From Variovorax jilinensis (GTDB taxonomy: Bacteria > Pseudomonadota > Gammaproteobacteria > Burkholderiales > Burkholderiaceae_C): a stretch of 64,000 nucleotides of DNA. Where the stretch lies: the NCBI RefSeq assembly GCF_030316885.1, contig NZ_JASZYQ010000003.1, forward strand, positions 248,001 through 312,000, given 5' to 3'. Position numbers and translations under genes: made by a program. Positions 20,131-30,091 of the stretch are shown here, in pieces; position 1 is the stretch's first letter; every line of letters begins with the position of its first letter. The notes beneath the pieces are model-generated. The model was not told the origin of the DNA, made no database searches, and saw nothing but the letters and a program-made list of their open reading frames with translations.

Positions 20131-22191
20131 CTAGACGTAGTAGTCGAAGTCGCGCTCGTCGCGCAGCCGGCGCCGCACGGCCAGCACGTGCGCGGGCATG
20201 CGCTGCGGCTCGAGCAGGATGTAGTGATGCCCCCCCTGCCAGGTGAAGCGCTGGTCGGTCAGGAGGTCGTGCATCTGGAAGGGCTGATCGCGCGGCACGT
20301 CGATCTCGGAGGGGTCGAGTGCGAGCCAGCCCGACTGCGCGTTGCGCGGATCGAGGTTGACCACCGTGACGATCGTGTTGCTGCCGTCGGGCGACTGCTT
20401 CATGTAGGCGATGAGGCGGTCGTTGTCGATCTCGAGAAAGCGCAGGCTGCGATCGGACTGCAGCGCCGGGTTCTCGCGCCGGATGCGGTTGATGCGCGCG
20501 ATGAACGGGCGCAGGCCGGCCTCGGGGCTCCAGTCCCAGTGGCGAAGCTGGTACTTCTCGGAGTCGAGGTATTCCTCGCTCGCGGGGCCGCGCGGCAGGT
20601 GCTCCAGCAGCTCGTAGGCCGGCCCGTACATGCCGTAGCTCGCGGCCAGCGTGGCGGCCAGCACCAGCCTCGACCGGTACACCGACTCTTCGCCGGTCTG
20701 CAGTGCGGCATGCAGGATGTCGGGCGTGTTGGGCCAGACGTTGGGACGGAAGTAGTCGCGGCCGGGCCCCTGCGACAGCTCGGTGAAGTACTCGGTCAGC
20801 TCTTCCTTGTCGTTGCGCCAGGTGAAGTAGGTGTACGACTGGTTGAACCCGAGCTTCGCAAGGCGGTGCATGACCTTGGGCCGCGTGAAGGCCTCGGCCA
20901 GGAAGATCAGTTCGGGGTGCGCGCGCCGGGTCTCGCCGATGGCCCACTCCCAGAACGCGAAGGACTTGGTATGCGGGTTGTCGACCCGGAAGATCGTCAC
21001 GCCCTCGGCGATCCAGTGGTCGAGCACGCTCTTGAGCTCCACCCACAGGCCCTGCCAGTCCTCGCTCTCGAAGTTGAACGGGTAGATGTCCTGGTACTTC
21101 TTGGGCGGGTTCTCTGCGTATTGCACGCTGCCGTCGGGCCGCCAGCGAAACCACTTCGGATGGGCCGCCACGTAGGGGTGATCGGGCGCGCACTGGAAGG
21201 CGATGTCCATCGCGATCTCGAGGCCCTGCGCACGCGCGGCCGCCACCAGGCGCCTGAAGTCCTCGGGCGTGCCGAGTTCCGGCAGGATGCTCTTGTGGCC
21301 GCCCTCCGCGGCACCGATCGCCCAGGGGCTGCCCACGTCGCCGGCTTCGGTCACGAGCGCATTGTTGCGGCCCTTGCGCTGCTCGCGGCCGATCGGATGG
21401 ATGGGCGGAAAGTAGAGCACGTCGAAGCCCATCGCCGCGACCAGCGGCAGTCGCGCCTCGACGTCGCGGAAGGTGCCATGCACGCCCGGCTCGTCGCCTG
21501 CAGAGCGCGGAAAGAGCTCGTACCAGGTGCTGAAGCGCGCGCGCTCGCGTTCCACGTCGAGCGGGAGCTCCTTACCGAATCGGGTCTCGAGCGAGCGGTC
21601 GGGATAGCGTGCCGCGGTTGCAGTCAGTTCGTCGTCGAGCGCGAGCGCCTTGAGCGCCGCGACCTCGCTCGCGGAATCGGCTGCGCCGTCCTCCAGCGAG
21701 CGGGCCCAGGAGGCGAGGGCGCTTCGGTCCTCGCCGCTCGCGCGCTGCGCCGCGGCAGTGATCTCCAGGGCGCCGACGCGGGCCGCGATGCGGATGTCGT
21801 CCGGGTCGACGCGGCGTTCCAGTTCATGACGCCAGGATTCGAATCCGTCGACCCAGGCCGACACGGAGTAGAAATAGCGCCCGAGCGTCGGCGGCCGGAT
21901 GTCCGCATGCCACTCGTCGTTGTAGCGCAGCTTCATCGGCAGCTCGTGGCGGCGCTCTGCGCCTTCCTTCCACCACTGCAGCATCACGCGCGGCGCGTCA
22001 TGGCCATCGGTGAACACATGGGCCGTGATGCGAAGCGGCTCGCCGGCCACATGCTTGACCGCGAAGCGGCCGCCGTCGACCACCGGCAGCACGGCGTCGA
22101 CGACCGCACGACTGCGCCCGTCGTCACTGTCGATGGCGGCGGGCGCACGGGGTGCGGTCGGCGTGGATTGCAGCAGGATGCTCCTGGTCAT
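20131..22191 (-). CDS. glgE: Alpha-1,4-glucan:maltose-1-phosphate maltosyltransferase GlgE
   Basis: The 686-residue GH13_3 enzyme transfers maltosyl units from maltose-1-phosphate to the non-reducing end of alpha-1,4-glucan. The N-terminal beta domain (residues 40-130) and a helical insertion that helps form the dimer (about 130-210) precede the barrel. Family-specific stretches are visible: FPPIHPIGREQRKGRNN, then nucleophile D404 in IFRVDNPHTK, acid E433 in IFLAEAFTRP, and NVWPNTPDIL. The ATG at 22191 is preferred over one 22 codons upstream because the latter lies inside the glgB stop region; a 14-bp gap then separates it from glgB. Confidence 0.96.
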   Translation of the reverse strand: MTRSILLQSTPTAPRAPAAIDSDDGRSRAVVDAVLPVVDGGRFAVKHVAGEPLRITAHVFTDGHDAPRVMLQWWKEGAERRHELPMKLRYNDEWHADIRPPTLGRYFYSVSAWVDGFESWRHELERRVDPDDIRIAARVGALEITAAAQRASGEDRSALASWARSLEDGAADSASEVAALKALALDDELTATAARYPDRSLETRFGKELPLDVERERARFSTWYELFPRSAGDEPGVHGTFRDVEARLPLVAAMGFDVLYFPPIHPIGREQRKGRNNALVTEAGDVGSPWAIGAAEGGHKSILPELGTPEDFRRLVAAARAQGLEIAMDIAFQCAPDHPYVAAHPKWFRWRPDGSVQYAENPPKKYQDIYPFNFESEDWQGLWVELKSVLDHWIAEGVTIFRVDNPHTKSFAFWEWAIGETRRAHPELIFLAEAFTRPKVMHRLAKLGFNQSYTYFTWRNDKEELTEYFTELSQGPGRDYFRPNVWPNTPDILHAALQTGEESVYRSRLVLAATLAASYGMYGPAYELLEHLPRGPASEEYLDSEKYQLRHWDWSPEAGLRPFIARINRIRRENPALQSDRSLRFLEIDNDRLIAYMKQSPDGSNTIVTVVNLDPRNAQSGWLALDPSEIDVPRDQPFQMHDLLTDQRFTWQGGHHYILLEPQRMPAHVLAVRRRLRDERDFDYYV

Positions 22192-22205
22192 AGGCGGCGG
22201 CCCTT

Positions 22206-24110
22206 TCAGGAAGAGGACTTCAGGAAAACGGTGGAAAGAGGCGGCAGCGTGAGGCACAGCGAGTGCGGGCGGCCATGCGTGCGCATCGGCGAGGCCTCGA
22301 CCACGCCGAGGTTGCCCCAGCCAGCACCGCCGAAAGGCAGTGCATCGCTGTTGAGGATCTCGGTCCAGCTGCCGCCGGTGGGAACGCCGACGAAGTAGTT
22401 CTGGCGCGGCACTGGCGTCAGGTTGCAGAGCACCAGCACCGACTCGCCGCCACGCGAGCGGCGCAGGAAGGCGAACACGCTCCGAGCCTCGTCATCGGCC
22501 TCTACCCATTCGAAGCCTTCGGCCTCGAAGTCCAGCTCGTGCAGCGCCGGCTCGGCGCGCAGCACGCGGTTGAGCTCGCCCACGAGGTGCTGCATGCCCC
22601 GATGCTCCGGCAGTTCCGTCAGCTGCCAGTCGAGCTCGCCCTCGTGGGTCCATTCACGGCGCTGGGCGAACTCGCCACCCATGAACAACAGCTTCTTGCC
22701 CGGATGCGCCCACATGTAGGCCAGCATCAGTCGCAGGTTGGCGAACTGCTGCCAGGCGTCACCGGGCATCTTGTCGATCAGCGACCCCTTGCCGTAGACC
22801 ACCTCGTCGTGCGAGAGCGGCAGCACGAAGTTCTCGCTAAAGGCGTAGACCATCGAGAAGGTCAGCTTGTGATGGTGGAAGCGCCGGTGCACCGGGTCCT
22901 GCTTCATGTAGGCCAGCGTGTCGTGCATCCAGCCCATGTTCCATTTCATGCCGAAGCCGAGCCCGCCGGTCTCGATGGGCCGCGAGACGCGCGGCCAGGC
23001 AGTCGATTCCTCGGCGATCGTGAAGGTGTCGGGGTATTCGCGGTACACGGCCCGATTGAGTTCCTGGAGGAAGTCGATGGCCTCGAGGTTCTCGCGGCCG
23101 CCGTTCCGGTTGGGTATCCATTCGCCGTCGCGCCGCGCATAGTCGAGATAGAGCATCGAGGCCACCGCGTCGACACGCAGTCCGTCGATGTGATAGCGGT
23201 CGAGCCAGAACAGGCCCGAGGAAATCAGGAAGCTGCGTACCTCGTTGCGGCCGTAATTGAAGATCGCCGAGTTCCATTCGGGATGGAAGCCCTGGCGCGG
23301 ATCCGCATGCTCGTAGAGGTGCGTGCCGTCGAACTCTGCCAGGCCGTGGGCATCGTTGGGAAAATGCGATGGCACCCAGTCGAGCACCACGCCGAGGCCG
23401 CGCTGATGCAGGTGATCGACGAAGTACATGAAGTCCTGCGGTTCGCCGTAGCGTGCCGTGGGCGCGAAATAGCCGGTGGTCTGGTAGCCCCACGAGCCAT
23501 AGAAGGGATGCTCGGTGACCGGCATCAGTTCGACATGCGTGAAGCCCGTCGCCACAAGGTAGTCGGCCAGCGCGTGCGCCAGTTCGCGATAGCCCGGCAT
23601 CCGGCCGTCGGGGCGCCGCCACGAACCCGGATGCATCTCGTAGATCGACATCGGCGCGTCGAGGCTGTTGCGCTTGGCGCGGTTTGCCATCCAGTCGCCG
23701 TCGCTCCACGTGTATTCCAGCGACCAGAGCTTCGAGGCGGTCGCAGGCGGGGCCTCGGTTCGCATCGCGAGCGGATCGGCCTTTTCGAGCACGCGTCCGG
23801 TCGATGTGACGATGCGGTACTTGTAGCCGTCGCCGCGACCGGCGCGCGCCGCACTGCCTTCCCAGACGCCCGAGCCATCGCTGCGCGGGTGCAGCGGATC
23901 GGCTTCGGCATCCCAGCCGTTCCAGTCGCCGATGACGGACACCGCGCGTGCATTGGGTGCCCAGACCGCGAAGCTGGCGCCTTGCCGATCGGCATCTTCG
24001 AGCCGTCCGCCCAGCTTTTCGTACAGCCGCGCATGGGTGCCTTCGGCTAACAGATAGGTGTCGGTCTCGCCAAGTGCGGGATAAGTGGAGATGAGGGTCA
24101 CGTCGGGCAC
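22206..24110 (-). CDS. glgB: 1,4-alpha-glucan branching enzyme
   Basis: The 634-residue GH13/CBM48 enzyme creates alpha-1,6 branches in the linear glucan made by GlgE. It has a single N-terminal CBM48 domain ([22 protein letters not shown] at residues 46-67), so it is the shorter form lacking the extra N1 module of E. coli GlgB. Catalytic residues are nucleophile D314 in [15 protein letters not shown] and acid E367 in TIAEEST, plus [14 protein letters not shown]. It is the first gene of the leftward block; its promoter should lie in the 24111-24481 region shared with the divergent glycosyltransferase gene. Confidence 0.96.
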   Translation of the reverse strand: MPDVTLISTYPALGETDTYLLAEGTHARLYEKLGGRLEDADRQGASFAVWAPNARAVSVIGDWNGWDAEADPLHPRSDGSGVWEGSAARAGRGDGYKYRIVTSTGRVLEKADPLAMRTEAPPATASKLWSLEYTWSDGDWMANRAKRNSLDAPMSIYEMHPGSWRRPDGRMPGYRELAHALADYLVATGFTHVELMPVTEHPFYGSWGYQTTGYFAPTARYGEPQDFMYFVDHLHQRGLGVVLDWVPSHFPNDAHGLAEFDGTHLYEHADPRQGFHPEWNSAIFNYGRNEVRSFLISSGLFWLDRYHIDGLRVDAVASMLYLDYARRDGEWIPNRNGGRENLEAIDFLQELNRAVYREYPDTFTIAEESTAWPRVSRPIETGGLGFGMKWNMGWMHDTLAYMKQDPVHRRFHHHKLTFSMVYAFSENFVLPLSHDEVVYGKGSLIDKMPGDAWQQFANLRLMLAYMWAHPGKKLLFMGGEFAQRREWTHEGELDWQLTELPEHRGMQHLVGELNRVLRAEPALHELDFEAEGFEWVEADDEARSVFAFLRRSRGGESVLVLCNLTPVPRQNYFVGVPTGGSWTEILNSDALPFGGAGWGNLGVVEASPMRTHGRPHSLCLTLPPLSTVFLKSSS

Positions 24111-24481
24111 GAAGTTCGCGGTAAACGCGGTAAAGGCAGACCCTCGGGCCTGGCCCTGGGAAGAAGCTCCTGTTTAGTCCTACGAGCCGTCGTTGCGTAG
24201 GCGACGAAGCGCCCGTCGCCTTGTCGGACACAGGCTCAAGGGGGAACTGGCCGACGCGTGCGGGGTCGCAGAGGCGCCTTTCGTGCTCTCGCTAATCCCG
24301 CCTTGTTTTATACAATGTAGATTATGTTAAATACATGAAGCCGTCACGCCTGACATTCTTCACGATCCCCCGCTTCTTCTCCGCCATGCACTCTCTGACT
24401 GCGGCCGGCCCCCTCCGAGCTACGACTGACTTCTTATACTGGCGCGTCCAGACATCGCGCAACGTCCTAACAGAGTCTTAA
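24111..24481. promoter_or_regulatory. Divergent intergenic region between glgB block and GT61 gene
   Basis: This 371-bp region separates two divergent start codons and must hold the promoter of the 17-kb leftward trehalose/glucan block and that of the rightward glycosyltransferase. It contains an AT-rich patch at about 24302-24342 (TTTTATACAATGTAGATTATG and following), which stands out against the GC-rich background, and a TATACT hexamer at 24435-24440 that could be a -10 element for the rightward gene. I see no convincing -35 for either direction, no tRNA and no open frame likely to be a gene. Confidence 0.5.
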
Positions 24482-25600
24482 ATGCACACAAATGGTCATG
24501 GGCATCGCAAGTCCTCGCGCATCACTGTCGCAGCCTTTTCGAGCTACGCGCTAGGTCTGCGCCGCCAACTGCCTTTGTTCCGGATCGGTTCGACACTCGA
24601 GAAGCTCGCAATCCGCACTTGGGAGCTCGAAGCCCCCAGCGTGTCGATCGCGAGCAAGGCCTTTTACCTCCCAGGTCAGCTCGATCGCGTCACGGGGATG
24701 GCCTACACGGACAACCCGCTGCGCGAGATGCAGGGCGGCTACGAGATCCAGCACAACCCGACCCGCGCCTTCCTGTTCAAGAACATGTGGCAGACCAACA
24801 ATTCGCTCTACCGGGGCCGTTGGCGCATCGATCTCCGGGCCAGGAAGTGGCTGAGCAGGGCCCAGAAGCTGATGCCGCCGATGCAGGTGGAGGTCGAACT
24901 GGACCGGGCCTCGATCTACAGCACCTACGACGGCAACGAGTTCTTCGGCCTGTGGCTGACCGACGATTGCCCCGCCTACAGCCTCGCGGCGAACGAAGGC
25001 ACGCCATTGACCTGCCTGCCGGCCGGCCACTACCCGCACCAGCTCGAATACCACACGTTGTGGGGCATGAATCCAGTGCGTGCCCAGACCGCCTATCTCA
25101 AGGAGGCGGTCATCGTCCACGACGACTGGAGCTACGGCAAGGGAAAGCACGCGCGCTTCGGCGACCTGCGCAGCCGGCTTCTGGCGCGCATGCCGCATGA
25201 ACCCCATCCCGGCGTATTCATCCTTCGGCGCGACTCGGGCAACTCGCGGATCATGCGCAACGAGCTCGAGGTCGCCGAGTACCTGCGTGAAAAGCGCGGC
25301 TTCAAGGTGATGGACGTGACGCAGAACACCGCGACCGAGATCCTGACGGCCAGCGCGGGTGCTCGCGTCGTGGCGGGCGTGGAAGGCAGCCAGATCATCA
25401 ACGGTCTCATGGTGCTGAACCCGGGTGCGTCGCTGCTCGCGCTGCAGCCGCCGAACCGGTTCTGCTGCGTGATCAAGAAGGCCACCGACATGGAAGGCAT
25501 CCACTATGCCTTCGTCGTCGGCACGCCGACCGAGCAGGGTTTCGAGGTCGACACCCAGGAGATCGAACGCACGCTCGACCTGCTTCCGGTCGCCGCATAG
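24482..25600 (+). CDS. GT61-like glycosyltransferase (DUF563-type)
   Basis: The 372-residue protein has no signal peptide. Its C-terminal third resembles the GT61 family: GVFILRRDSGNSRIMRNELEV is the usual 'R..R.I.NE.EV' helix region, and ARVVAGVEGSQIINGLMVLNPG corresponds to the 'vvg.HGAgl.N.lF..pgs' motif, with VEGSQ here instead of the usual H-G-A. Such enzymes transfer sugars to polysaccharides or glycans. The gene stands alone, divergent from the trehalose/glucan block and 106 bp upstream of the ClC gene. Substrate is unknown; a role in a capsular or cell-surface glycan is a guess. Confidence 0.72.
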   Translation: MHTNGHGHRKSSRITVAAFSSYALGLRRQLPLFRIGSTLEKLAIRTWELEAPSVSIASKAFYLPGQLDRVTGMAYTDNPLREMQGGYEIQHNPTRAFLFKNMWQTNNSLYRGRWRIDLRARKWLSRAQKLMPPMQVEVELDRASIYSTYDGNEFFGLWLTDDCPAYSLAANEGTPLTCLPAGHYPHQLEYHTLWGMNPVRAQTAYLKEAVIVHDDWSYGKGKHARFGDLRSRLLARMPHEPHPGVFILRRDSGNSRIMRNELEVAEYLREKRGFKVMDVTQNTATEILTASAGARVVAGVEGSQIINGLMVLNPGASLLALQPPNRFCCVIKKATDMEGIHYAFVVGTPTEQGFEVDTQEIERTLDLLPVAA

Positions 25601-25706
25601 CGTCTTCCCTCGATTGCTTTGCCGGCGCAAGGCGTCGAAGCGACAACCCGACGCCGCCCTTCCCTTTCGGCCCGGAAGCGCCGATGGAAGCGGTGACAAT
25701 CGTCCG

Positions 25707-27014
25707 ATGACAAGCCCCGAATCGGATGAACGCAAGACCGGAATGCTCGTCCTCGCCTTGCTGTCCGTGCTCGTGGGATGCGTGACGGGGCTCGTCTGCG
25801 CCCTGTTCCGGCTCGCTCTGCAAAAGGGCGAAGGCCTCAGATCCGAGTTCGTCGCCTGGTCGCACCAGCAGGGCTTCGTCGGCCTGCTGCTCGTGGTCGG
25901 CGGCATCAGCGCGGCGGCGGCGCTCGCGTCGGCCCTGGTCAGCAGGTTTTCGCCCAATGCGGCCGGCAGCGGCATCCCGGAGGTCGAGGCTGCGATCCAT
26001 GGCGGCGAATCGGGCAATCCCGTGCGCACCGCCGTCGTCAAGTTCTTCGGCAGCCTGCTGGCCATCGGTTCGGGCCTCGCGCTGGGCCGCGAGGGGCCCA
26101 GCATCCAGATGGGCCACGCCATCGCCGACGTCACGGGACGCGTTTTCCGGCGCAGCGCAGTCGACGCCCGCGTGCTGTTCGCGGCCGGTGCGGGCGCCGG
26201 ACTCGCGACCGCCTTCAATGCGCCGATCGCCGGCGCGGTGTTCGTGCTGGAAGAACTGCTGCGACGCTTCGACAGGCACAACGCCGCTGCCGCCCTGGGC
26301 GCCTCGGCCGGCGCCATCGCGGTGGCACGTCTGTTCCTCGGTTCGGAGCCGGATTTCTCGGTGCCCGAGCAGGACTTCCCGGGCTTCGCCGCGGTTCCGT
26401 TGCACCTGCTGATGGGCGTCATCGCCGGGCTGGTGGCGGCGGTCTACGCCCGGGCCATCATGGGCGCGCTCGCGATCGCCGATCGGAGCACGGGACTGCC
26501 GGTCACCGCGCGCGCCGCGCTCATCGGCGCCGCGGTCGGCCTGCTGGCCTGGTTCGCGCCGGGCTGGGTCGGCGGTGGCGACTCGCTGACCCAGCAGACG
26601 CTGCTGGGCGCCGGTTCGCTGTCGATGATCGGGCTGATCTTCGTCGTCCGCTTCATGCTCGGCCCGCTGTCCTATGCGGCCGGCACGCCGGGCGGCCTGT
26701 TCGCGCCGATGCTGGTGCTGGGGGCGCAGATCGGCCTGGTCTTCGGCCGAGTCCAGAGCCAGTGGATCGCAGGCGGCGGCCTGCCGACCACCTATGCCGT
26801 CGTGGGCATGGCAGCCTTCTTCGCTGCGGTCGTGCGCGCGCCGTTGACCGGCATCTGCCTTGCCGTCGAGATGACCGGCAGCGCCAGCCTGCTGCTGCCG
26901 ATGCTGGCGGCCTGCTTCGGCGCCATGGTCGTCATGAACAGGCTCGGCATCGATCCAATCTACGACCAGCTGCGCATGCGCGCCGAGCGCAGATCGGCCT
27001 CTGCATCGCCCTGA
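25707..27014 (+). CDS. ClC-type chloride/proton antiporter
   Basis: The 435-residue inner-membrane protein has the ClC signatures: GSGIPEVE at 87-94 (Cl- site serine), GREGPSIQMG at 127-136 with gating E129, and GGLFAPMLVLGAQIG. E183 in FVLEEL aligns with the internal proton glutamate E203 of E. coli ClC-ec1, and a tyrosine in DPIYDQL near the end matches Tyr445. These residues point to a Cl-/H+ exchanger rather than a channel. It has no C-terminal CBS domains. In E. coli such proteins help in extreme acid resistance. Confidence 0.92.
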   Translation: MTSPESDERKTGMLVLALLSVLVGCVTGLVCALFRLALQKGEGLRSEFVAWSHQQGFVGLLLVVGGISAAAALASALVSRFSPNAAGSGIPEVEAAIHGGESGNPVRTAVVKFFGSLLAIGSGLALGREGPSIQMGHAIADVTGRVFRRSAVDARVLFAAGAGAGLATAFNAPIAGAVFVLEELLRRFDRHNAAAALGASAGAIAVARLFLGSEPDFSVPEQDFPGFAAVPLHLLMGVIAGLVAAVYARAIMGALAIADRSTGLPVTARAALIGAAVGLLAWFAPGWVGGGDSLTQQTLLGAGSLSMIGLIFVVRFMLGPLSYAAGTPGGLFAPMLVLGAQIGLVFGRVQSQWIAGGGLPTTYAVVGMAAFFAAVVRAPLTGICLAVEMTGSASLLLPMLAACFGAMVVMNRLGIDPIYDQLRMRAERRSASASP

Positions 27015-27028
27015 GCGCCGACCGCTCA
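27012..27028. terminator. Hairpin spanning both convergent stop codons
   Basis: The sequence TGAGCG-CCGAC-CGCTCA is a perfect 6-bp stem with a 5-base loop. The left arm begins with the TGA of the ClC gene and the right arm, read on the reverse strand, begins with the TGA of the isocitrate dehydrogenase gene. It is symmetric and could stop transcripts from both sides, but neither strand has a U-tract, so it may only stabilise 3' ends. Confidence 0.4.
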
Positions 27029-28057
27029 GCCGCCCGCGATTCGGCGCACCAGCGCCTTCGAGAAGGCCTCGGTGCCGGCCGTGCCGCCGAGGTCGCCGGT
27101 CCGCACGCGGTCGATGTTGAGCGTCTCGTCGATGGCGCGGCGCAGCCGGCTCGCGAGTTCGGGCAGCTTGCAATGGTCCAGCATCAGGGCGGCGGCCAGC
27201 AGCAAGGCGGTCGGGTTGGCGACGCCCTTGCCCGCGATGTCGGGGGCCGATCCGTGCACCGCCTCGAAGATCGCCGCGTCGGCGCCGATGTTCGCGCCCG
27301 GCGCCATGCCGAGGCCGCCCACCAGGCCGGCCACCAGGTCCGAGAGGATGTCGCCGAACAGGTTGGTCGTCACCAGCATGTCGAACTGCCAGGGGTTGAG
27401 GACCAGCTTCATCGCGCAGGCATCGATGATCACGGTGTCGAGTTCGAACCTGCCCTTGTATTTGCGTTCGTAGAGGTCGAGCCCGGTCTCCAGGAAGATG
27501 CCGGTCAGCGCCTTCATGATGTTGGCCTTGTGCACGATCGTGACCTTCTTGCGGCCGGTCGCGACCGCGGTCTTGAAGGCGTACTCGAGCAGCCGCCGGC
27601 TGCCCTGGCGCGTGTTGATGCCGGTGGCCATGGCCACCGCGTGCGGATCGCCGTCGATCGGCACGTAGTGCTCGTGGCCGATGTAGAGGCCTTCGAGGTT
27701 CTCGCGCACCACCACGAGGTCGATGTCGTCGTAGCGACCGCCCGGGATGATCGTGCGTGCGGGCCGCAGGTTTGCATAGAGCCCGAACTCCTCGCGCAGC
27801 CGGACGTTCGACGAGCGGTAGCCGCCGCCCGACGGCGTCTCGAGCGGGCCCTTGAGTGCCAGCCGCGTGTGCCGGATGCTGTCGAGCGTGGCCTGCGGCA
27901 GCGGATCGCCCGCCGACTGGACGCCCGCCAGGCCGCCGACCTGGCGGTCCCATTCGAAGGGGGCCCCGAGGGCATCGAGTGCGGCCAGCGTGGCGTCGAC
28001 GATCTCGGGACCGATGCCGTCGCCGGGGATCAGCGTGGCGGGAATGACAGTGGGCAT
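27026..28057 (-). CDS. NAD-type isocitrate dehydrogenase family protein
   Basis: The 343-residue enzyme belongs to the isocitrate/isopropylmalate dehydrogenase family (oxidative decarboxylation of beta-hydroxyacids). IPGDGIGPEIV opens the Rossmann-like fold. SSNVRLREEFGLYANLRPAR carries the S-x-N-x-x-x-R pattern typical of isocitrate rather than isopropylmalate enzymes, and HGSAPDIAGKGVANPTALL matches NAD-dependent forms. NLFGDILSDLVAG holds the metal-binding aspartates. The ATG at 28057 is the first with family similarity. It diverges from the DUF2090 gene with only 37 bp between starts. Tartrate or homoisocitrate dehydrogenase activity cannot be excluded. Confidence 0.82.
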   Translation of the reverse strand: MPTVIPATLIPGDGIGPEIVDATLAALDALGAPFEWDRQVGGLAGVQSAGDPLPQATLDSIRHTRLALKGPLETPSGGGYRSSNVRLREEFGLYANLRPARTIIPGGRYDDIDLVVVRENLEGLYIGHEHYVPIDGDPHAVAMATGINTRQGSRRLLEYAFKTAVATGRKKVTIVHKANIMKALTGIFLETGLDLYERKYKGRFELDTVIIDACAMKLVLNPWQFDMLVTTNLFGDILSDLVAGLVGGLGMAPGANIGADAAIFEAVHGSAPDIAGKGVANPTALLLAAALMLDHCKLPELASRLRRAIDETLNIDRVRTGDLGGTAGTEAFSKALVRRIAGG

Positions 28058-28094
28058 GGCTCTGACTCGCAGGAAAAGAAGGGATCGAAAGATT

Positions 28095-29051
28095 ATGGGC
28101 GCTGGCGCGGGGCACATCGAAAGGCGCATCATCCTGCCGATGGGTCACGACCAGCCGCTCTACATCCTTCCCTTCGACCACCGCGGTTCCTTCGAGACCG
28201 GCATGTTCGGTTGGCACGGCGCGCTCGATGCGGCACAGACCGCGCAGATCGCCGCCGCCAAGCGCGTCATCTTCGATGGCTTCCTGGCGGCGCTCGCTGC
28301 CGGCGCGCCGCGCCATGCGGCAGGCATCCTGGTCGACGAGCAGTTCGGTGCCGGAATCCTGCGCGATGCCGCCGCCGCCGGCATCGCCACCGCCTGCCCG
28401 GCCGAGAAAAGCGGCCAGGACGAGTTCGACTTCGAATACGGCGAGGATTTCGGCAGCCACATCGCCGCCTTCGATCCCACCTTCTGCAAGGTGCTCGTGC
28501 GCTTCAACACCGAGGCCGACGCTGCGCTCAACGCACGCCAGGCGGCACGGCTCGCGCGGCTGTCCGCCTGGCTGCGCGCACGCGGGCGCAGCAAGTTCAT
28601 GTTCGAGCTGCTGGTGCCTCCGGAGCCCGCGCAGCTGGCCCGCCTGGGCGGCGACCGCCAGCGTTACGACCTGGAACTGCGCCCTGCCCTCATGGTGGCG
28701 GCGATCGAGGCGCTGCAGCGCGCCGGCGTCGAGCCTGACGTCTGGAAGGTCGAGGGCCTCGACCGGCGCGAAGACTGCGCCCGCATCGTCGCCGCGGCCC
28801 GCGCCGGCGTCGGCCGCGGGCAAGTCGGCTGTATCGTGCTGGGCCGCGGCGAGGATGAAGGCAAGGTCGGCGAGTGGCTCGCCACCGCGGCCGGCGTGCC
28901 GGGCTTCATCGGCTTCGCGGTCGGCCGTACCGATTTCTGGCAGCCGCTGGTCGACTGGCGCACCGGGATACTCTCGCGCGAAGGCGCTGTGGCACGCATC
29001 GCCGAGCGCTACCTTGCCTTCGTCGCCATCTTTCAGGACCATCGTCCATGA
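28095..29051 (+). CDS. DUF2090 domain protein, class I aldolase-like
   Basis: The 318-residue protein has the DUF2090 pattern: [12 protein letters not shown] near the start, then [11 protein letters not shown], and [23 protein letters not shown] and CIVLGRGED strands of a TIM barrel. The domain also forms the C-terminal half of some IolC-type proteins in inositol catabolism and resembles class I aldolases. The ATG at 28095 has AAGAAGGGA about 9 bases upstream; a second ATG at 28140 is nearer the conserved part. The stop overlaps a possible early start of the 6-phosphogluconate dehydrogenase gene, so the two form an operon acting on a sugar-acid phosphate; the exact substrate is not known. Confidence 0.8.
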   Translation: MGAGAGHIERRIILPMGHDQPLYILPFDHRGSFETGMFGWHGALDAAQTAQIAAAKRVIFDGFLAALAAGAPRHAAGILVDEQFGAGILRDAAAAGIATACPAEKSGQDEFDFEYGEDFGSHIAAFDPTFCKVLVRFNTEADAALNARQAARLARLSAWLRARGRSKFMFELLVPPEPAQLARLGGDRQRYDLELRPALMVAAIEALQRAGVEPDVWKVEGLDRREDCARIVAAARAGVGRGQVGCIVLGRGEDEGKVGEWLATAAGVPGFIGFAVGRTDFWQPLVDWRTGILSREGAVARIAERYLAFVAIFQDHRP

Positions 29052-29071
29052 CTCTCGAAAAGGAAGAAAGC

Positions 29072-30085
29072 ATGCAACTTGGAATGATCGGCCTCGGCCG
29101 CATGGGATCGAACATGGTTCGCCGGCTGCTCGCCGCCGGCCACCGGTGCACGGTGTTCGACATGTCCGCCGCCGCGGTCGCAACGCTCGCCGAGGCGGGC
29201 GCCACGGGCTCCGCGTCGCTGGCCGAAATGGCCGCCAGGCTGGACAAGCCGCGCGCGATCTGGCTCATGGTGCCGGCCGCGGTGGTCGACCGGACCATCG
29301 CCGAACTGCTGCCGCATCTCGACGCCGGTGACATCCTGATCGACGGCGGCAACTCCTACTACGTGGACGACATCCGGCGCGCGCAGGAACTCGCGGCCAG
29401 GCAGATCCACTACGTCGACGTCGGGACGAGCGGGGGCGTATGGGGGCTCGAGCGCGGCTACTGCATGATGATCGGCGGCCCGGCCAGCACGGTCGAGCGC
29501 CTCGATCCCATCTTCAAGTCGCTCGCGCCGGGCATCGGCACCATCGAGCGCACGCCCGGTCGCGCAGCCGGTGGCAGCGCCGAACAGGGCTACCTGCGCT
29601 GTGGCGACAGCGGCGCCGGGCACTTCGTGAAGATGGTCCACAACGGCATCGAGTACGGCGTCATGGCCGCCTTTGCCGAGGGCATGGGCATCCTCAAGGC
29701 CGCCAATGTCGGCAAGCAGAGGCACGACGTCGACGCCGAGACCACGCCGCTGCGCGACGCCGAGCACTACCAGTACGACATGAACCTGCCCGACATCGCG
29801 GAGGTCTGGCGGCGTGGCAGCGTGATCGCGTCCTGGCTGCTCGACCTCACGGCCAACGCGCTGACCGAGGACCCGGCGCTCGAGAAGTTCGCCGGCCGCG
29901 TATCGGATTCCGGCGAAGGCCGATGGACCATCAAGGCCGCGATCGACGAAGCGGTGCCGGTGCCGGTGCTCACGGCCGCGCTGTATTCGCGTTTCGCCTC
30001 ACGCGGCGAGGCCGAGTTCCAGAACAAGCTGCTGTCGGCCATGCGCTTCCAGTTCGGTGGCCACGTCGAAAAGTCCGGCCACTGA
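29072..30085 (+). CDS. gnd: 6-phosphogluconate dehydrogenase, short decarboxylating form
   Basis: The 337-residue enzyme belongs to the shorter GndA/YqeC-like group of 6-phosphogluconate dehydrogenases (about 300-340 residues, against 470 for the common form). These oxidise and decarboxylate 6-phosphogluconate to ribulose-5-phosphate and often prefer [18 protein letters not shown] is the dinucleotide-binding loop, DGGNSYY and [16 protein letters not shown] bind substrate, and [16 protein letters not shown] carries the catalytic lysine and asparagine. The ATG at 29072 is chosen because AGGAAG lies 6-7 bases upstream; an in-frame ATG at 29048 overlaps the DUF2090 stop. Confidence 0.9.
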   Translation: MQLGMIGLGRMGSNMVRRLLAAGHRCTVFDMSAAAVATLAEAGATGSASLAEMAARLDKPRAIWLMVPAAVVDRTIAELLPHLDAGDILIDGGNSYYVDDIRRAQELAARQIHYVDVGTSGGVWGLERGYCMMIGGPASTVERLDPIFKSLAPGIGTIERTPGRAAGGSAEQGYLRCGDSGAGHFVKMVHNGIEYGVMAAFAEGMGILKAANVGKQRHDVDAETTPLRDAEHYQYDMNLPDIAEVWRRGSVIASWLLDLTANALTEDPALEKFAGRVSDSGEGRWTIKAAIDEAVPVPVLTAALYSRFASRGEAEFQNKLLSAMRFQFGGHVEKSGH

Positions 30086-30091
30086 GGTGCA

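Noticed and set aside
24302..24342. Strong sigma-70 promoter in the AT-rich patch
   Set aside because: TTGTTT and TATGTT are only 14 bases apart and no better -35/-10 pair is present in either direction, so I report the patch as AT-rich only.
25473..29183. Leftward open frame of 1236 codons
   Set aside because: It overlaps the ClC, isocitrate dehydrogenase and DUF2090 genes in the wrong frame; only part near the dehydrogenase coincides with a real gene and that is in another frame.
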